Assembly (NCBI RefSeq): GCF_033100395.1 | Contig: NZ_JAWLVJ010000022.1 | Location: 11,815-75,814 of the forward strand | DNA: 64,000 nt | Direction: 5' to 3' | Source of the DNA: Terasakiella sp033100395 | Lineage (GTDB): Bacteria > Pseudomonadota > Alphaproteobacteria > Rhodospirillales > Terasakiellaceae | Part shown: piece by piece, positions 25,800-34,948 of the stretch | Position numbering within the stretch: position 1 is the first letter of the stretch | How the letters are laid out: each line of letters begins with the position of its first letter | Notes under the pieces: generated by a model | Database searches by the model: none | Told to the model about the DNA's origin: nothing | Seen by the model: the letters and a program-made list of their open reading frames with translations, nothing else | Translations under genes and position numbers: made by a program

Positions 25800-26384
25800 G
25801 TGGACACGGATTTAAAAATATTACTAATTGACGAGAACAAGGCGCGTGCAGCGATCCTGTTTGAAGGATTGCGCGAAAGTGGACTGGACTGTGTGGAATG
25901 GCTGCAGGATACCCGAAATCTGTCGGAACGTATTTTTGCGCTGGACCCGGACGTGATCCTGATTGATCTGGAAAACCCCAACCGGGATGTGCTTGAACAG
26001 ATGTTTCAGGTTAGTCGCGAGGTCAAGCGGCCGATTGCCATGTTTGTGGATCAGTCAGACAGTCAGACTATTGCCCAGGCCGTTGATGCCGGGGTTAGTG
26101 CCTATATTGTGGATGGGTTAAAGAGTGAACGGGTGCAGTCGATCATTGATATGACAGTCAGTCGCTTTAACGCCTTTAGCAAATTACATAAAGAGTTAGC
26201 CGAAGCCAAAGGTGCCTTGGAAGAACGTAAAGTTATCGACAAGGCCAAAGGTATTTTGATGCAGCAGCGTAACCTGGGTGAGGCTGAAGCCTATGCCCTG
26301 TTGCGCAAAACTGCGATGAACAAAGGCCAGAAGATCAGCGATATCGCCAGCTCTATCGTAACTGCCGCAGAATTGTTGGGATGA
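25800..26384 (+). CDS. nasT: Nitrate-responsive antiterminator NasT (REC-ANTAR)
   Basis: The 194-residue protein has a receiver-like domain (residues 1-120, with ILLIDENKARA and DVILIDLENPNRDVLEQM). A coiled linker and a C-terminal ANTAR RNA-binding domain follow (about 135-192: VIDKAKGILMQQRNLGEAEAYALLRKTAMN). It matches NasT of Azotobacter and other proteobacteria. NasT binds two-hairpin leader RNAs and prevents termination; NasS holds it inactive until nitrate or nitrite binds. The start is a GTG with GGAG upstream, chosen from the promoter position. It lies four bases before nasS. Confidence 0.9.
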   Translation: MDTDLKILLIDENKARAAILFEGLRESGLDCVEWLQDTRNLSERIFALDPDVILIDLENPNRDVLEQMFQVSREVKRPIAMFVDQSDSQTIAQAVDAGVSAYIVDGLKSERVQSIIDMTVSRFNAFSKLHKELAEAKGALEERKVIDKAKGILMQQRNLGEAEAYALLRKTAMNKGQKISDIASSIVTAAELLG

Positions 26385-26388
26385 TGCT

Positions 26389-27522
26389 ATGACAGATAAA
26401 ATACAGACAATAAAAATCGGGTTTGTCCCGCTTGTAGATTGCGCGTTGCTGGCGATTGCAAAAGAAAAAGGGTTTGCCGAAGAAAACGGCGTTGATTTGT
26501 CCTTACACAAAGAGGTGTCCTGGGCAAATGTGCGCGATAAGTTATATCTTGGCTACCTGGATGGGGCACAAATGCTGGCCCCGATGTCGATTGCTGCCAA
26601 TTTGGGCTCTATGCCCAACAGCAAGGCAATCGTGGCGCCCTTTGTTTTGGGGCGCAATGGCAATGCAATTACGGTATCGAACCATCTGTTTGGTTTGCTG
26701 CAGGAAGAAGAACCTGATCTTCTCGGTCAACTGGATCTTAAAAAGACCGGGGCTGCTTTGAAGGCGGTGATTGAAAAACGAAAGAAAGCTGGGCTAGAGC
26801 TTTTGCGCTTTGGCATGGTCTTTCCGTTTTCTTGTCATAACTATCATTTGCGATACTGGATGGCGGCCTGTGGGATTGATCCTGATCAGGATGTTCATCT
26901 GGAAGTTATTCCGCCGCCCTTTATGGATCAATATCTGGGTGAAGGTCGCATTGATGGCTTTTGCGTGGGTGAGCCTTGGAATTCTCTGGCTGTCGCACAG
27001 GATATTGGCGTGATTGTTGGGGCAACCTCGCAAATCTGGCCGCAGTGTCCGGAAAAGCTTTTGGGATTGCGCGAAACCTGGGTGGATGAAAATGCGGCAT
27101 CTCTCGGCGGGTTGATGAAGGCGTTGCATCAAGCTGCTGTCTGGGCGGGGGATACCGGGAATTTTCCGGTGATTGCCCAAATTCTGTCCCGGCATGAATA
27201 TCTGGATGTCCCAGCAGAAATTATTGTAGGGTCTTTGTCAGGTGATTTGCGGCTTCATCATGAAAAAGACCGGGTATATATCCCGGATTTCCTTATTTTA
27301 TCTGGTGAAAATGCCAATAGACCAAGTGCAATAGGGGCGGAATGGTTGTTTGATCAAATGACACGCTGGTCTCATACGGCCAATATTGCGCCTGCACCAG
27401 AGATGATAGCGCGTTCTTTTTGTTCAGTAATTTACGATGAGTTACTTTCCGCAGGCGGTGCTGTGACGCCGGAACCAGAAATGAATTTCTTTGATAGTGA
27501 TCAAAAAATAGTCATTAAATAA
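26389..27522 (+). CDS. nasS: Nitrate sensor NasS (cytoplasmic NrtA-like protein)
   Basis: The 377-residue product resembles the nitrate-binding proteins NrtA/CmpA (IKIGFVPLVDCALLAIAKEKGFAEENG; LDGAQMLAPMS; VCVGEPWNSLAV-like motif DGFCVGEPWNSLA). It has no signal peptide, so it acts in the cytoplasm. This is the hallmark of NasS, which binds nitrate or nitrite and then releases NasT. Gene order nasT-nasS and the ANTAR target upstream of the next gene make the assignment firm. Confidence 0.9.
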   Translation: MTDKIQTIKIGFVPLVDCALLAIAKEKGFAEENGVDLSLHKEVSWANVRDKLYLGYLDGAQMLAPMSIAANLGSMPNSKAIVAPFVLGRNGNAITVSNHLFGLLQEEEPDLLGQLDLKKTGAALKAVIEKRKKAGLELLRFGMVFPFSCHNYHLRYWMAACGIDPDQDVHLEVIPPPFMDQYLGEGRIDGFCVGEPWNSLAVAQDIGVIVGATSQIWPQCPEKLLGLRETWVDENAASLGGLMKALHQAAVWAGDTGNFPVIAQILSRHEYLDVPAEIIVGSLSGDLRLHHEKDRVYIPDFLILSGENANRPSAIGAEWLFDQMTRWSHTANIAPAPEMIARSFCSVIYDELLSAGGAVTPEPEMNFFDSDQKIVIK

Positions 27523-27671
27523 AAATGATTAAAAAATATGCAGTTAATTTAAGGTTAATGATTAAAAATGACGCACTGCACAAAACGTATTCATACTAAA
27601 GGATTACAGGTGGAAACCTCAAAAAAATCATAAGGTATTGAAAAACAACAAATATCAAGTTTGAGCCAAAG

Positions 27672-27688
27672 TTGGCACGATGTTTGTA
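27672..27688 (+). promoter_or_regulatory. Sigma-54 promoter of the nrtA operon
   Basis: TTGGCACGATGTTTGTA matches the -24 element fully (TTGGCACG). Its -12 element is slightly off (TTTGT, with GT instead of GC). The GG and the GT are ten bases apart, the required spacing. Transcription would start near 27698, immediately before the first ANTAR hairpin. Confidence 0.65.
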
Positions 27689-27701
27689 TTGTAAGTTAGT
27701 A

Positions 27702-27748
27702 ATCTGGCAAGGGTGCTAGATCACATATACCATCAGCAACGCTGCTGA
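27702..27748 (+). promoter_or_regulatory. ANTAR (NasT) two-hairpin target in the nrtA leader
   Basis: P1 is a seven-pair stem, ATCTGGC (27702-27708) with GCTAGAT (27715-27721), closing the hexaloop AAGGGT. P2 is a five-pair stem, TCAGC (27733-27737) with GCTGA (27744-27748), closing the hexaloop AACGCT. Both loops have A at position 1 and G at position 4, the ANTAR consensus, and are joined by an 11-base linker. P2 shares bases with the 5' arm of the following terminator, so the two structures exclude each other. Confidence 0.85.
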
Positions 27749-27800
27749 CAAGACGCACACACTCTCTGGTGCGTTTTTGTCAGCAGCGTTTTTGTTTTTT
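27738..27800 (+). terminator. Leader terminator (attenuator) of the nitrate operon
   Basis: AACGCTGCTGACA (27738-27750) pairs with its complement at 27778-27790, and ACGCAC (27753-27758) with GTGCGT (27769-27774). This makes a stem of about 20 pairs followed by a T-rich run. It lies in the untranslated leader, 67 bases before nrtA, and its 5' arm is the P2 hairpin of the ANTAR target. Bound NasT should keep P2 folded and prevent this terminator. Confidence 0.88.
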
Positions 27801-27866
27801 ACCTCATCTGGTTCTGGCGATCCAAACGAGGGGGAACAGGCTCAAACTTTAAGGAGAAGAAGCCTT

Positions 27867-29255
27867 ATGAAGACGACGAAATCATTTAAATCCATTCTGG
27901 CTGGTGCAGCACTTGCAGTTTCTGCCTTTAGCGGTTCAGCATTTGCGGAGATGCTGGATCTGGAGAAAGAAGAACTGAAGTTCGGTTTCATCAAACTGAC
28001 TGATATGGCGCCACTGGCGATTGCTTACGAAAAAGGCTTCTTCGAAGATGAAGGTCTTTATGTAACGCTTGAACCACAGGCGAACTGGAAAGTTCTTCTG
28101 GACCGTACCATTGATGGCGAACTGGACGGCGCACACATGCTGGCTGGTCAACCTCTCGGCGCGACCATTGGTTTCGGCACACAAGCTCATATCGTAACTG
28201 CTTTCTCTATGGACCTGAACGGCAATGGCATCACTGTTTCCAACGAAGTTTGGGAAGAGATGAAAAAGCATATTCCGGTTGGCGCAGACGGCAAGCCCGT
28301 TCACCCGATCAAAGCTGACTACCTGAAGCCAGTTGTTGAAAAATACAAATCAGAAGGTAAGCCGTTCAACATGGGTATGGTATTCCCGGTATCTACCCAC
28401 AACTATGAACTGCGTTACTGGCTGGCGGCTGGTGGTATTCACCCTGGCTACTATTCCAAAACGGACATTTCCGGTCAGATCCAGGGCGATGCGCTTCTGT
28501 CTGTAACACCACCACCGCAAATGCCTGCCACATTGGAAGCTGGTACGATCTATGGCTACTGTGTGGGTGAGCCTTGGAACCAGCAGGCTGTATTCAAAGG
28601 TATCGGTGTTCCGGTTATCACAGATTACGAAATCTGGAAGAACAACCCGGAAAAAGTATTTGGTGTATCCAATGACTGGGCTGAGAAAAACCCGAACACA
28701 CATAAAGCTGTTGTCAAAGCTTTGATCCGTGCAGCGAAATGGCTGGATGAAAATAACAACGCCAACCGCGAAGAAGCTGTGAAAATTCTTGCGAAATCTG
28801 AATATGTGGGTGCGGATGCGGAAGTAATCGCAAACTCCATGACAGGGACGTTTGAATATGAAAAAGGCGACAAACGCGAAGTTCCTGACTTTAACGTATT
28901 CTACCGTTATTTCGCGACGTACCCTTACTATTCTGACGCCATCTGGTATCTGACACAAATGCGTCGCTGGGGCCAAATTGCCGAAGGTAAGTCTGACCAG
29001 TGGTACATCGATACAGCAAAGAAAGTTTACCGTCCTGACATCTATCTGGAAGCTGCGAAAATGCTGCTGGAAGAAGGTCACATCGCCAAAGAAGATATTC
29101 CTTGGGACACAGACGGTTTTAAACCAGAACAAACTCAGTTCATCGACAATGTTTCTTATGACGGTCGCAAGCCAAACGCTTATCTCGAAAAATTCGGGAT
29201 CGGTCTGAAAGGCAAGCAGGTCATCAAAGGCACTGAAGTCGCTGCTGCTGAATAA
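27867..29255 (+). CDS. nrtA: Nitrate ABC transporter substrate-binding protein NrtA
   Basis: The 462-residue periplasmic protein has a Sec signal peptide (residues 1-28, ending SAFAE) and the NrtA/CmpA fold: ELKFGFIKLTDMAPLAIAYEKGFF, LDGAHMLAGQPLGA and YGYCVGEPWNQQAV. It binds nitrate (and usually nitrite) for the NrtB channel. The start at 27867 follows TAAGGAGAAGAAG. Expression is controlled by the sigma-54 promoter and the NasT-dependent attenuator upstream. It is a secreted paralogue of NasS, which lies just before it. Confidence 0.93.
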   Translation: MKTTKSFKSILAGAALAVSAFSGSAFAEMLDLEKEELKFGFIKLTDMAPLAIAYEKGFFEDEGLYVTLEPQANWKVLLDRTIDGELDGAHMLAGQPLGATIGFGTQAHIVTAFSMDLNGNGITVSNEVWEEMKKHIPVGADGKPVHPIKADYLKPVVEKYKSEGKPFNMGMVFPVSTHNYELRYWLAAGGIHPGYYSKTDISGQIQGDALLSVTPPPQMPATLEAGTIYGYCVGEPWNQQAVFKGIGVPVITDYEIWKNNPEKVFGVSNDWAEKNPNTHKAVVKALIRAAKWLDENNNANREEAVKILAKSEYVGADAEVIANSMTGTFEYEKGDKREVPDFNVFYRYFATYPYYSDAIWYLTQMRRWGQIAEGKSDQWYIDTAKKVYRPDIYLEAAKMLLEEGHIAKEDIPWDTDGFKPEQTQFIDNVSYDGRKPNAYLEKFGIGLKGKQVIKGTEVAAAE

Positions 29256-29267
29256 TCCCTAACGCGG

Positions 29268-29309
29268 CAAGGGTAGGGGTCGTCACCCTTCGACAATAAA
29301 GGCGGCCCC
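29268..29309 (+). other. Structured spacer between nrtA and nrtB
   Basis: AAGGGT pairs with ACCCTT, and GGGGTC can alternatively pair with GGCCCC further on. There is no T run. A 3' structure after a binding-protein gene often protects the upstream message, giving more NrtA than NrtB; that is inference here. Confidence 0.3.
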
Positions 29310-29370
29310 ACTCTTTCCCTCAACCTTATTCGTTAAAACCTTTTTATATTTACTTTTTTACAGGTGTATT

Positions 29371-30369
29371 ATGTCTGACACTTCAACACAAACAGCCGAT
29401 GTAGGTCTTCTGGCCCGCGTAGTGCCAAATGCGACCTCTTCCACTGATGCGCTGAAGAAAATCTGGCAGGCGATCGGAATTCCGCTGCTTTCCATCATGA
29501 TTTTCCTTTTTGCGTGGCAGCAGGCGTCCACTTCTATCAAAACCAGTCTGGGTAACATTCCTGGCCCAGCGGCGGTTCTGGAAGAAACGTTCATTCTGTG
29601 GGACGATCACGTTGAAACACGTGAAAAAGAAAAGAAATTCTATGAGCGTCAGGAAAAACGCAACGCTGCCAAGCTTGCCAAAAATCCAGATGTCAAAGTC
29701 AAGGTTCGTCAATATACAGGTAAGCCAACTTACATTGACCAAATTTTGACCAGTCTGAAAACAGTCTTTATGGGCTTCTTTCTGGCCACAATCGTTGCGG
29801 TCCCACTTGGGATTGCCTGCGGTCTTTCCAAAGGAGTGAATGCGGCCTTTAACCCGCTGATCCAAATCTTCAAGCCCGTCTCGCCACTTGCCTGGCTGCC
29901 GATTGTAACCATGGTGGTTTCAGCGCTGTACGTGACCAAAGACCCGATGTTTGACAAGTCGTTCCTGACGTCTGCGATCACTGTGACGCTTTGTTCACTT
30001 TGGCCGACGCTGATCAACACGTCGCTGGGTGTTGCATCGATTGATAAGGACCTGCTGAACGTTTCACGTGTTCTGCGTCTGGACTCTAAAACAACGATCT
30101 TCAAGATGATCCTACCTTCTTCCCTGCCGCTGATCTTTACTGGTCTTCGTCTTTCCCTGGGTGTGGGCTGGATGGTTTTGATCGCCGCTGAAATGCTGGC
30201 TCAAAACCCTGGTCTGGGCAAATTCGTTTGGGATGAATTCCAGAACGGCAGCTCTCACTCCCTCGCACGTATTATGGTCGCTGTATTTACCATCGGTCTG
30301 ATTGGTTTTGCGCTGGACCGTGTGATGTACACGCTACAGGACTTCTTCACATTCTCTGACAAACGATAA
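29371..30369 (+). CDS. nrtB: Nitrate ABC transporter permease NrtB
   Basis: The 332-residue inner-membrane permease has an N-terminal helix near residues 33-50, a charged, Lys/Glu-rich stretch (about 76-115), and then a typical BPD_transp_1 domain. The EAA-like loop ASIDKDLLNVSRVLRLDSKTT lies near residue 221. The charged insertion after helix 1 is conspicuous. It should form the nitrate channel with the fused ATPase that follows 36 bases later. Confidence 0.9.
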   Translation: MSDTSTQTADVGLLARVVPNATSSTDALKKIWQAIGIPLLSIMIFLFAWQQASTSIKTSLGNIPGPAAVLEETFILWDDHVETREKEKKFYERQEKRNAAKLAKNPDVKVKVRQYTGKPTYIDQILTSLKTVFMGFFLATIVAVPLGIACGLSKGVNAAFNPLIQIFKPVSPLAWLPIVTMVVSALYVTKDPMFDKSFLTSAITVTLCSLWPTLINTSLGVASIDKDLLNVSRVLRLDSKTTIFKMILPSSLPLIFTGLRLSLGVGWMVLIAAEMLAQNPGLGKFVWDEFQNGSSHSLARIMVAVFTIGLIGFALDRVMYTLQDFFTFSDKR

Positions 30370-30405
30370 GCGCCGAACAAACGTCGAAAAGAAGGATTTT
30401 TTCCC

Positions 30406-32133
30406 ATGGCATTTCTAGAATTGAACAACGTCAATAAAGGCTACGGTAAAGGGGCTGATCGCACAGATGTCCTGAACGATATCAATCTTCACATCAAAGA
30501 AGGTGAATTCGTTGCCATCGTCGGCTTTTCAGGAAGCGGTAAAACCACACTGATTTCTGCAATCGCCGGATTGATTGAGCCCGATACAGGAGAAATCCTT
30601 CTTAACGGCAAAAAGATCGAAGGAGCAGGGCCGGACCGTGGATTGGTTTTCCAAAGCTATTCCCTATTCCCATGGATGTCGGTCTTTGGCAATGTGATGC
30701 TGGCTGTAGACAGTGTTTTCAAAAATGAAAGCAAAGAGTCTAAAGAAAAGCGTGTTCTGCATTACATTGATATGGTGGGGCTGTCACACGCGAAAGACCG
30801 CAAACCATCTGAACTTTCCGGCGGTATGCGCCAGCGTGTATCCGTTGCCCGTGCGCTCGCCATGAGCCCGCAAATCCTGCTGCTGGATGAACCACTTTCC
30901 GCCCTTGATGCCCTGACACGTGCTAACCTGCAAGATGAGATTGAACGTATCTGGGATCAGGAAAAGAAAACAGTTATCCTGATTACAAACGATGTGGACG
31001 AAGCCATCTTGCTTGCGGACCGTATTATCCCACTGACACCGGGGCCGAATGCGACATTGGGTCCTGACTTTGTTGTAGATCTGCCACGTCCGCGTGACAG
31101 AACAGCAATGAACCATGACGAAAACTTTAAAAAGCTGCGTAAGGAAGTCACCCAGTATCTGATCAATGTGGGTATGGAAAAAAGCGCTGAAACCGGGGAG
31201 TTCTCTCCACTGCCAGCCGTAAGCCCCATCATGCCAGGTGCGCGTATGCCGAAAAAGGCGAAGGAACGTGCAGAACCGCGCAGTGGTGACTTGCATCGCT
31301 TCGTTGACTTTTCCCACGTGGATAAAGTTTACCCGACACCAAATGGCCCGCTGAAAGTTGTGGATGACTTTAACCTTCAGCTTAAGAAAGGTGAATTCGT
31401 TTCCGTCATCGGACACTCCGGTTGTGGTAAATCCACGGTTCTGACCATGGCTGCTGGCCTGAACGAAATTTCCCGCGGCGGTATCATCCTTGATGGGACC
31501 GAGGTAGACGGCGCAGGCCCGGATCGTGGCGTTGTGTTCCAGGCACCCAGCCTGTTCCCATGGCTGACTGCGCGTGACAACGTGATGATCGGTGTGGAAC
31601 GAGTGTATCCACACGCAAACGAGTTCGAGCGCCGTGACATCGTTGAATATTACCTGTCCCGTGTCGGTCTGGCCGACAGTATGGACAAGATGGCATCTGA
31701 GATGTCAAACGGGATGCGTCAGCGTGTGGGTATTGCCCGCGCATTCGCCCTGTCACCGAAATTCCTGCTTTTGGATGAACCGTTTGGCATGCTGGACAGT
31801 CTCACACGATGGGAGTTGCAGGAAGTACTGATGGATGTGTGGAAACGCACCCAGGTAACGGCCATGTGTGTGACCCACGATGTGGACGAGGCCATCCTTC
31901 TGGCGGATCGCGTTATCATGATGACCAATGGTCCGCACGCTACTGTCGGTAAGATCATGGAAGTGGATCTGCCACGTCCACGCACCCGTAAAGAATTGCT
32001 GGAGCATCCGCGCTACTACGAACTGCGCGCAGAACTGCTTACCTTCCTTGAAGAATATGAACATGGCGATCCAGAGCCAGAGACTTCTGAAGAAACAGAA
32101 AACTCCTCCTCTGATGATCAAGAAGCCGCTTGA
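30406..32133 (+). CDS. Nitrate ABC transporter, two fused ATPase domains (NrtC-NrtD-like)
   Basis: The 575-residue protein holds two complete ATP-binding domains in one chain. Domain 1: Walker A GFSGSGKT (40-47), signature LSGGM (137-141), Walker B LLLDE, H-loop ITNDVDEA with Asn195 in place of His. Domain 2: Walker A GHSGCGKS (336-343), signature MSNGM (433-437), H-loop VTHDVDEA (His491). A linker of about 45 residues joins them. Cyanobacteria use separate NrtC (ATPase plus a binding domain) and NrtD; here the binding domain is absent and the ATPases are fused. It should power NrtB. Confidence 0.85.
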   Translation: MAFLELNNVNKGYGKGADRTDVLNDINLHIKEGEFVAIVGFSGSGKTTLISAIAGLIEPDTGEILLNGKKIEGAGPDRGLVFQSYSLFPWMSVFGNVMLAVDSVFKNESKESKEKRVLHYIDMVGLSHAKDRKPSELSGGMRQRVSVARALAMSPQILLLDEPLSALDALTRANLQDEIERIWDQEKKTVILITNDVDEAILLADRIIPLTPGPNATLGPDFVVDLPRPRDRTAMNHDENFKKLRKEVTQYLINVGMEKSAETGEFSPLPAVSPIMPGARMPKKAKERAEPRSGDLHRFVDFSHVDKVYPTPNGPLKVVDDFNLQLKKGEFVSVIGHSGCGKSTVLTMAAGLNEISRGGIILDGTEVDGAGPDRGVVFQAPSLFPWLTARDNVMIGVERVYPHANEFERRDIVEYYLSRVGLADSMDKMASEMSNGMRQRVGIARAFALSPKFLLLDEPFGMLDSLTRWELQEVLMDVWKRTQVTAMCVTHDVDEAILLADRVIMMTNGPHATVGKIMEVDLPRPRTRKELLEHPRYYELRAELLTFLEEYEHGDPEPETSEETENSSSDDQEAA

Positions 32134-32147
32134 AAGGACACTTAAAA

Positions 32148-34595
32148 ATGAAAAAGCTCGTTGTAATCGGTAATGGTATGGCAGGCATGCGCTGTGTGGA
32201 GGAAATCCTCAAGCGCGATGCCGAAACTTTCAAAATCACTGTGTTCGGGAACGAACCCTACGGGAACTATAACCGCATCATGCTTTCCCCGGTTTTGTCT
32301 GGTGAAAAGACATTTGATGAGATCATGATCAATTCGACTGAATGGTATGAAGAAAACGGCATCACGCTGCACACCAATGCGGAAGTCATAGAAATTGATC
32401 GCGAAAACAAGGTTGTTAAATCTGCAAACGGCATTGAAGAATCTTATGACAAGCTTCTGATCGCCACGGGGTCCAGCCCGTTCATCATCCCGGTCCCGGG
32501 TAAAGACCTTGAAGGTGTGATCACCTTCCGCGACATGAAAGATGTCGAAACCATGGATGATGCGATTTCCAAATATAAAAACGCTGTCGTCATCGGTGGT
32601 GGTCTGTTGGGGCTGGAAGCAGCTTATGGTCTGCAACGTCGTGGTATGAAAGCGACTGTCATTCACCTGATGGACACATTGATGGAGCGTCAGCTGGATG
32701 AAGCCGCAGGTCATCTGTTGAAGAAAGAACTGGAAGGGCGTGATATTGACGTTCTGACGGGCGCGAACACCAAAGAGATCGTTGGTAAAGATGGTCGTGT
32801 CAGCAAAGTTGTGCTGGAAGATGGCCGCCAAATCGATGCAGATCTGGTCGTTATGGCTGTTGGTATCCGCCCGAACACCACATTGGCAGCTTCTGCTGAT
32901 CTGGATGTGGAACGCGGCATTATGGTGAATGACCAGCTGGTTACCTCTGATGCGGATATCTATTCCGTTGGGGAATGTGTGCAGCACCGCGGGTCTTGCT
33001 ACGGTCTGGTTGCCCCGCTTTATGAAATGGGTAAAGCGCTTGCGGATCACATCACAGGCAAAGAAGATAGCGCTTATGAAGGTTCGGTTACGTCAACCAA
33101 GCTGAAAGTCAGCGGTGTTGATGTCTTTTCTGCGGGTGATTTCTCCGGTGGGGAGGACTGCGAAGACATCGTTTTGCGCGATGCGGCCCGTGGTGTTTAC
33201 AAGCGCGTTGTTTTGAAAGACAATAAAATTCAGGGTGCGGTTCTGTATGGCGATACGGCTGATGGCGCCTGGTATTTCTCTTTGTTGAAAGAGGCCGCTG
33301 ATGTTTCTGAAATGCGCGACCTGCTTATCTTTGGTCAGGCTTTTGCCTCGGGTGGTGGTGCCGCGCAGGACCCCATTGAAGCCGTTGCAGCACTTCCGGC
33401 GGATGCGGAAATCTGTGGCTGTAACGGCGTATGTAAAGGCGATATCGTAACAGCAATTAATGAAAACGGCCTGACTTCGCTTGATGAAGTCAAAGCCCAC
33501 ACCAAAGCTTCTGCCTCTTGCGGAACATGTGCAAATCTGGTGGAAAATGTCATTAAGGCAACCATTGGCGATGCGTACAGCGAAGTTTCTGTTAAACCAA
33601 TGTGTGGCTGTACAGAACATACTCATGATGACGTACGCGCAGCGATCATTGATCAGGAACTGAAGTCTATCCATGACGTTTATCAGGCGCTGGAATGGAA
33701 AACGCCAAATGGGTGTTCATCCTGTCGTCCTGCCATGAACTATTACCTGCTGTGTGCTTGGCCGGGTGAATATGTCGATGATGCGCAGTCTCGCTTCATT
33801 AACGAACGTGCACACGCTAACATTCAGAAAGACGGCACATATTCTGTCGTTCCCCGTATGTGGGGTGGTTTGACCAATCCGAAAGAATTGCGTGCCATCG
33901 CGGATGTTGCTGAAAAATTTGACGTGAAGACCGTTAAAGTGACAGGTGGTCAACGGATCGACTTGTTTGGCATCAAGAAAGAAGACCTGCCATCTGTCTG
34001 GGCGGATTTGAATGCCGCCGGCATGGTATCAGGTCACGCCTATGGTAAATCACTTCGTACGGTGAAGACTTGTGTCGGTAAAGAGTGGTGCCGTTTCGGG
34101 ACGCAAATGTCCATGGATATGGGTGTGAAGCTGGAAAAAATGGCCTGGGGCTCTTACATGCCGCACAAATTCAAGATGGCGGTATCCGGTTGCCCACGCA
34201 ACTGCGCCGAAGCCACCATTAAAGATTTCGGTGTGATCTGCGTGGATAGCGGTTATCAGCTATCCGTTGCGGGTAACGGCGGTATCCATGTGCGAGCCAA
34301 CGATGACCTTTGTCTGGTGAAAACGGAAGAAGAAGTGCTGGAATATGCAGGCGCTTACATCCAGCTTTATCGTCAGGAAGCCCGCTATCTGGAACGTACT
34401 GCCCCATGGGTGGAACGTGTTGGTCTTGATTACGTGAAATCCATCATCGTGGATGACGAAGCACGCCGCAAAGAACTTTATGAGCGCTTCATCTTCTCAC
34501 AATCCTTCTGGCAGGATGATCCATGGGCCAAGGCGGTCAATGAAGAAGAAGCCGGACAAGAATTTAAACCACTTGCCGTTATGGCAGCAGAATAA
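32148..34595 (+). CDS. nirB: Assimilatory NAD(P)H nitrite reductase, large subunit
   Basis: The 815-residue cytoplasmic enzyme reduces nitrite to ammonium with six electrons. In order: an FAD/NAD-binding region (VVIGNGMAGMRCVEEI at 4-19; GGGLLGLEAAYGLQRRG near 150) and BFD-type iron-sulfur segments (CGCNGVCKGD with CGTCANLV; CGCTEHTHDD with CSSCRP). The C-terminal siroheme/4Fe-4S domain carries CVGKEWCRFG and SGCPRNCAEA. I placed the start at 32148, after GAAAGGACAC. It lies 14 bases after the transporter ATPase, within the nitrate operon. Confidence 0.95.
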   Translation: MKKLVVIGNGMAGMRCVEEILKRDAETFKITVFGNEPYGNYNRIMLSPVLSGEKTFDEIMINSTEWYEENGITLHTNAEVIEIDRENKVVKSANGIEESYDKLLIATGSSPFIIPVPGKDLEGVITFRDMKDVETMDDAISKYKNAVVIGGGLLGLEAAYGLQRRGMKATVIHLMDTLMERQLDEAAGHLLKKELEGRDIDVLTGANTKEIVGKDGRVSKVVLEDGRQIDADLVVMAVGIRPNTTLAASADLDVERGIMVNDQLVTSDADIYSVGECVQHRGSCYGLVAPLYEMGKALADHITGKEDSAYEGSVTSTKLKVSGVDVFSAGDFSGGEDCEDIVLRDAARGVYKRVVLKDNKIQGAVLYGDTADGAWYFSLLKEAADVSEMRDLLIFGQAFASGGGAAQDPIEAVAALPADAEICGCNGVCKGDIVTAINENGLTSLDEVKAHTKASASCGTCANLVENVIKATIGDAYSEVSVKPMCGCTEHTHDDVRAAIIDQELKSIHDVYQALEWKTPNGCSSCRPAMNYYLLCAWPGEYVDDAQSRFINERAHANIQKDGTYSVVPRMWGGLTNPKELRAIADVAEKFDVKTVKVTGGQRIDLFGIKKEDLPSVWADLNAAGMVSGHAYGKSLRTVKTCVGKEWCRFGTQMSMDMGVKLEKMAWGSYMPHKFKMAVSGCPRNCAEATIKDFGVICVDSGYQLSVAGNGGIHVRANDDLCLVKTEEEVLEYAGAYIQLYRQEARYLERTAPWVERVGLDYVKSIIVDDEARRKELYERFIFSQSFWQDDPWAKAVNEEEAGQEFKPLAVMAAE

Positions 34596-34612
34596 ACCAG
34601 GGAGTTATGATT

Positions 34613-34948
34613 ATGAGCAATTGGATTGAAGTTGGACATTTGAATGATATCCCGAAACTGGGCTCTCGCGTTGTAAAGAGTGCCCGTGGTGATATCGCTG
34701 TTTTCCGTGCGGCAGATGACGAGGTTTTCGCCATTGTGGATGAATGTCCACATTCCGGTGGACCTTTGTCCCAGGGAATTATGCATGGCAAGGCTGTTGC
34801 CTGTCCCTTGCATAACTGGAACATCGATCTGACCACAGGGGAAGTTCTGGACCCGGATCACGGATGTACACGCGTGATCCCGGTTGCCAGCAAAGATGGC
34901 ATTATCCGTATCTTCGTTGAAGCGGAGGCAACAGGGACCAATGGCTGA
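34613..34948 (+). CDS. nirD: Nitrite reductase small subunit (Rieske type)
   Basis: The 111-residue product is a Rieske [2Fe-2S]-like protein with the two ligand loops CPHSGG (residues 45-50) and CPLHNW (65-70). Enteric NirD proteins often lack the ligands; here they are intact. It supports the NirB large subunit. The start at 34613 is chosen because GGAG lies eight bases ahead; the ATG at 34607 is too near. Its end overlaps the nasA start by eight bases. Confidence 0.9.
   Translation: MSNWIEVGHLNDIPKLGSRVVKSARGDIAVFRAADDEVFAIVDECPHSGGPLSQGIMHGKAVACPLHNWNIDLTTGEVLDPDHGCTRVIPVASKDGIIRIFVEAEATGTNG

Noticed and set aside
30406..32133. Possibility that the fused ATPase is two genes joined by an error
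   Set aside because: The frame is continuous with a reasonable linker, and no internal start with a ribosome site is visible before the second domain.
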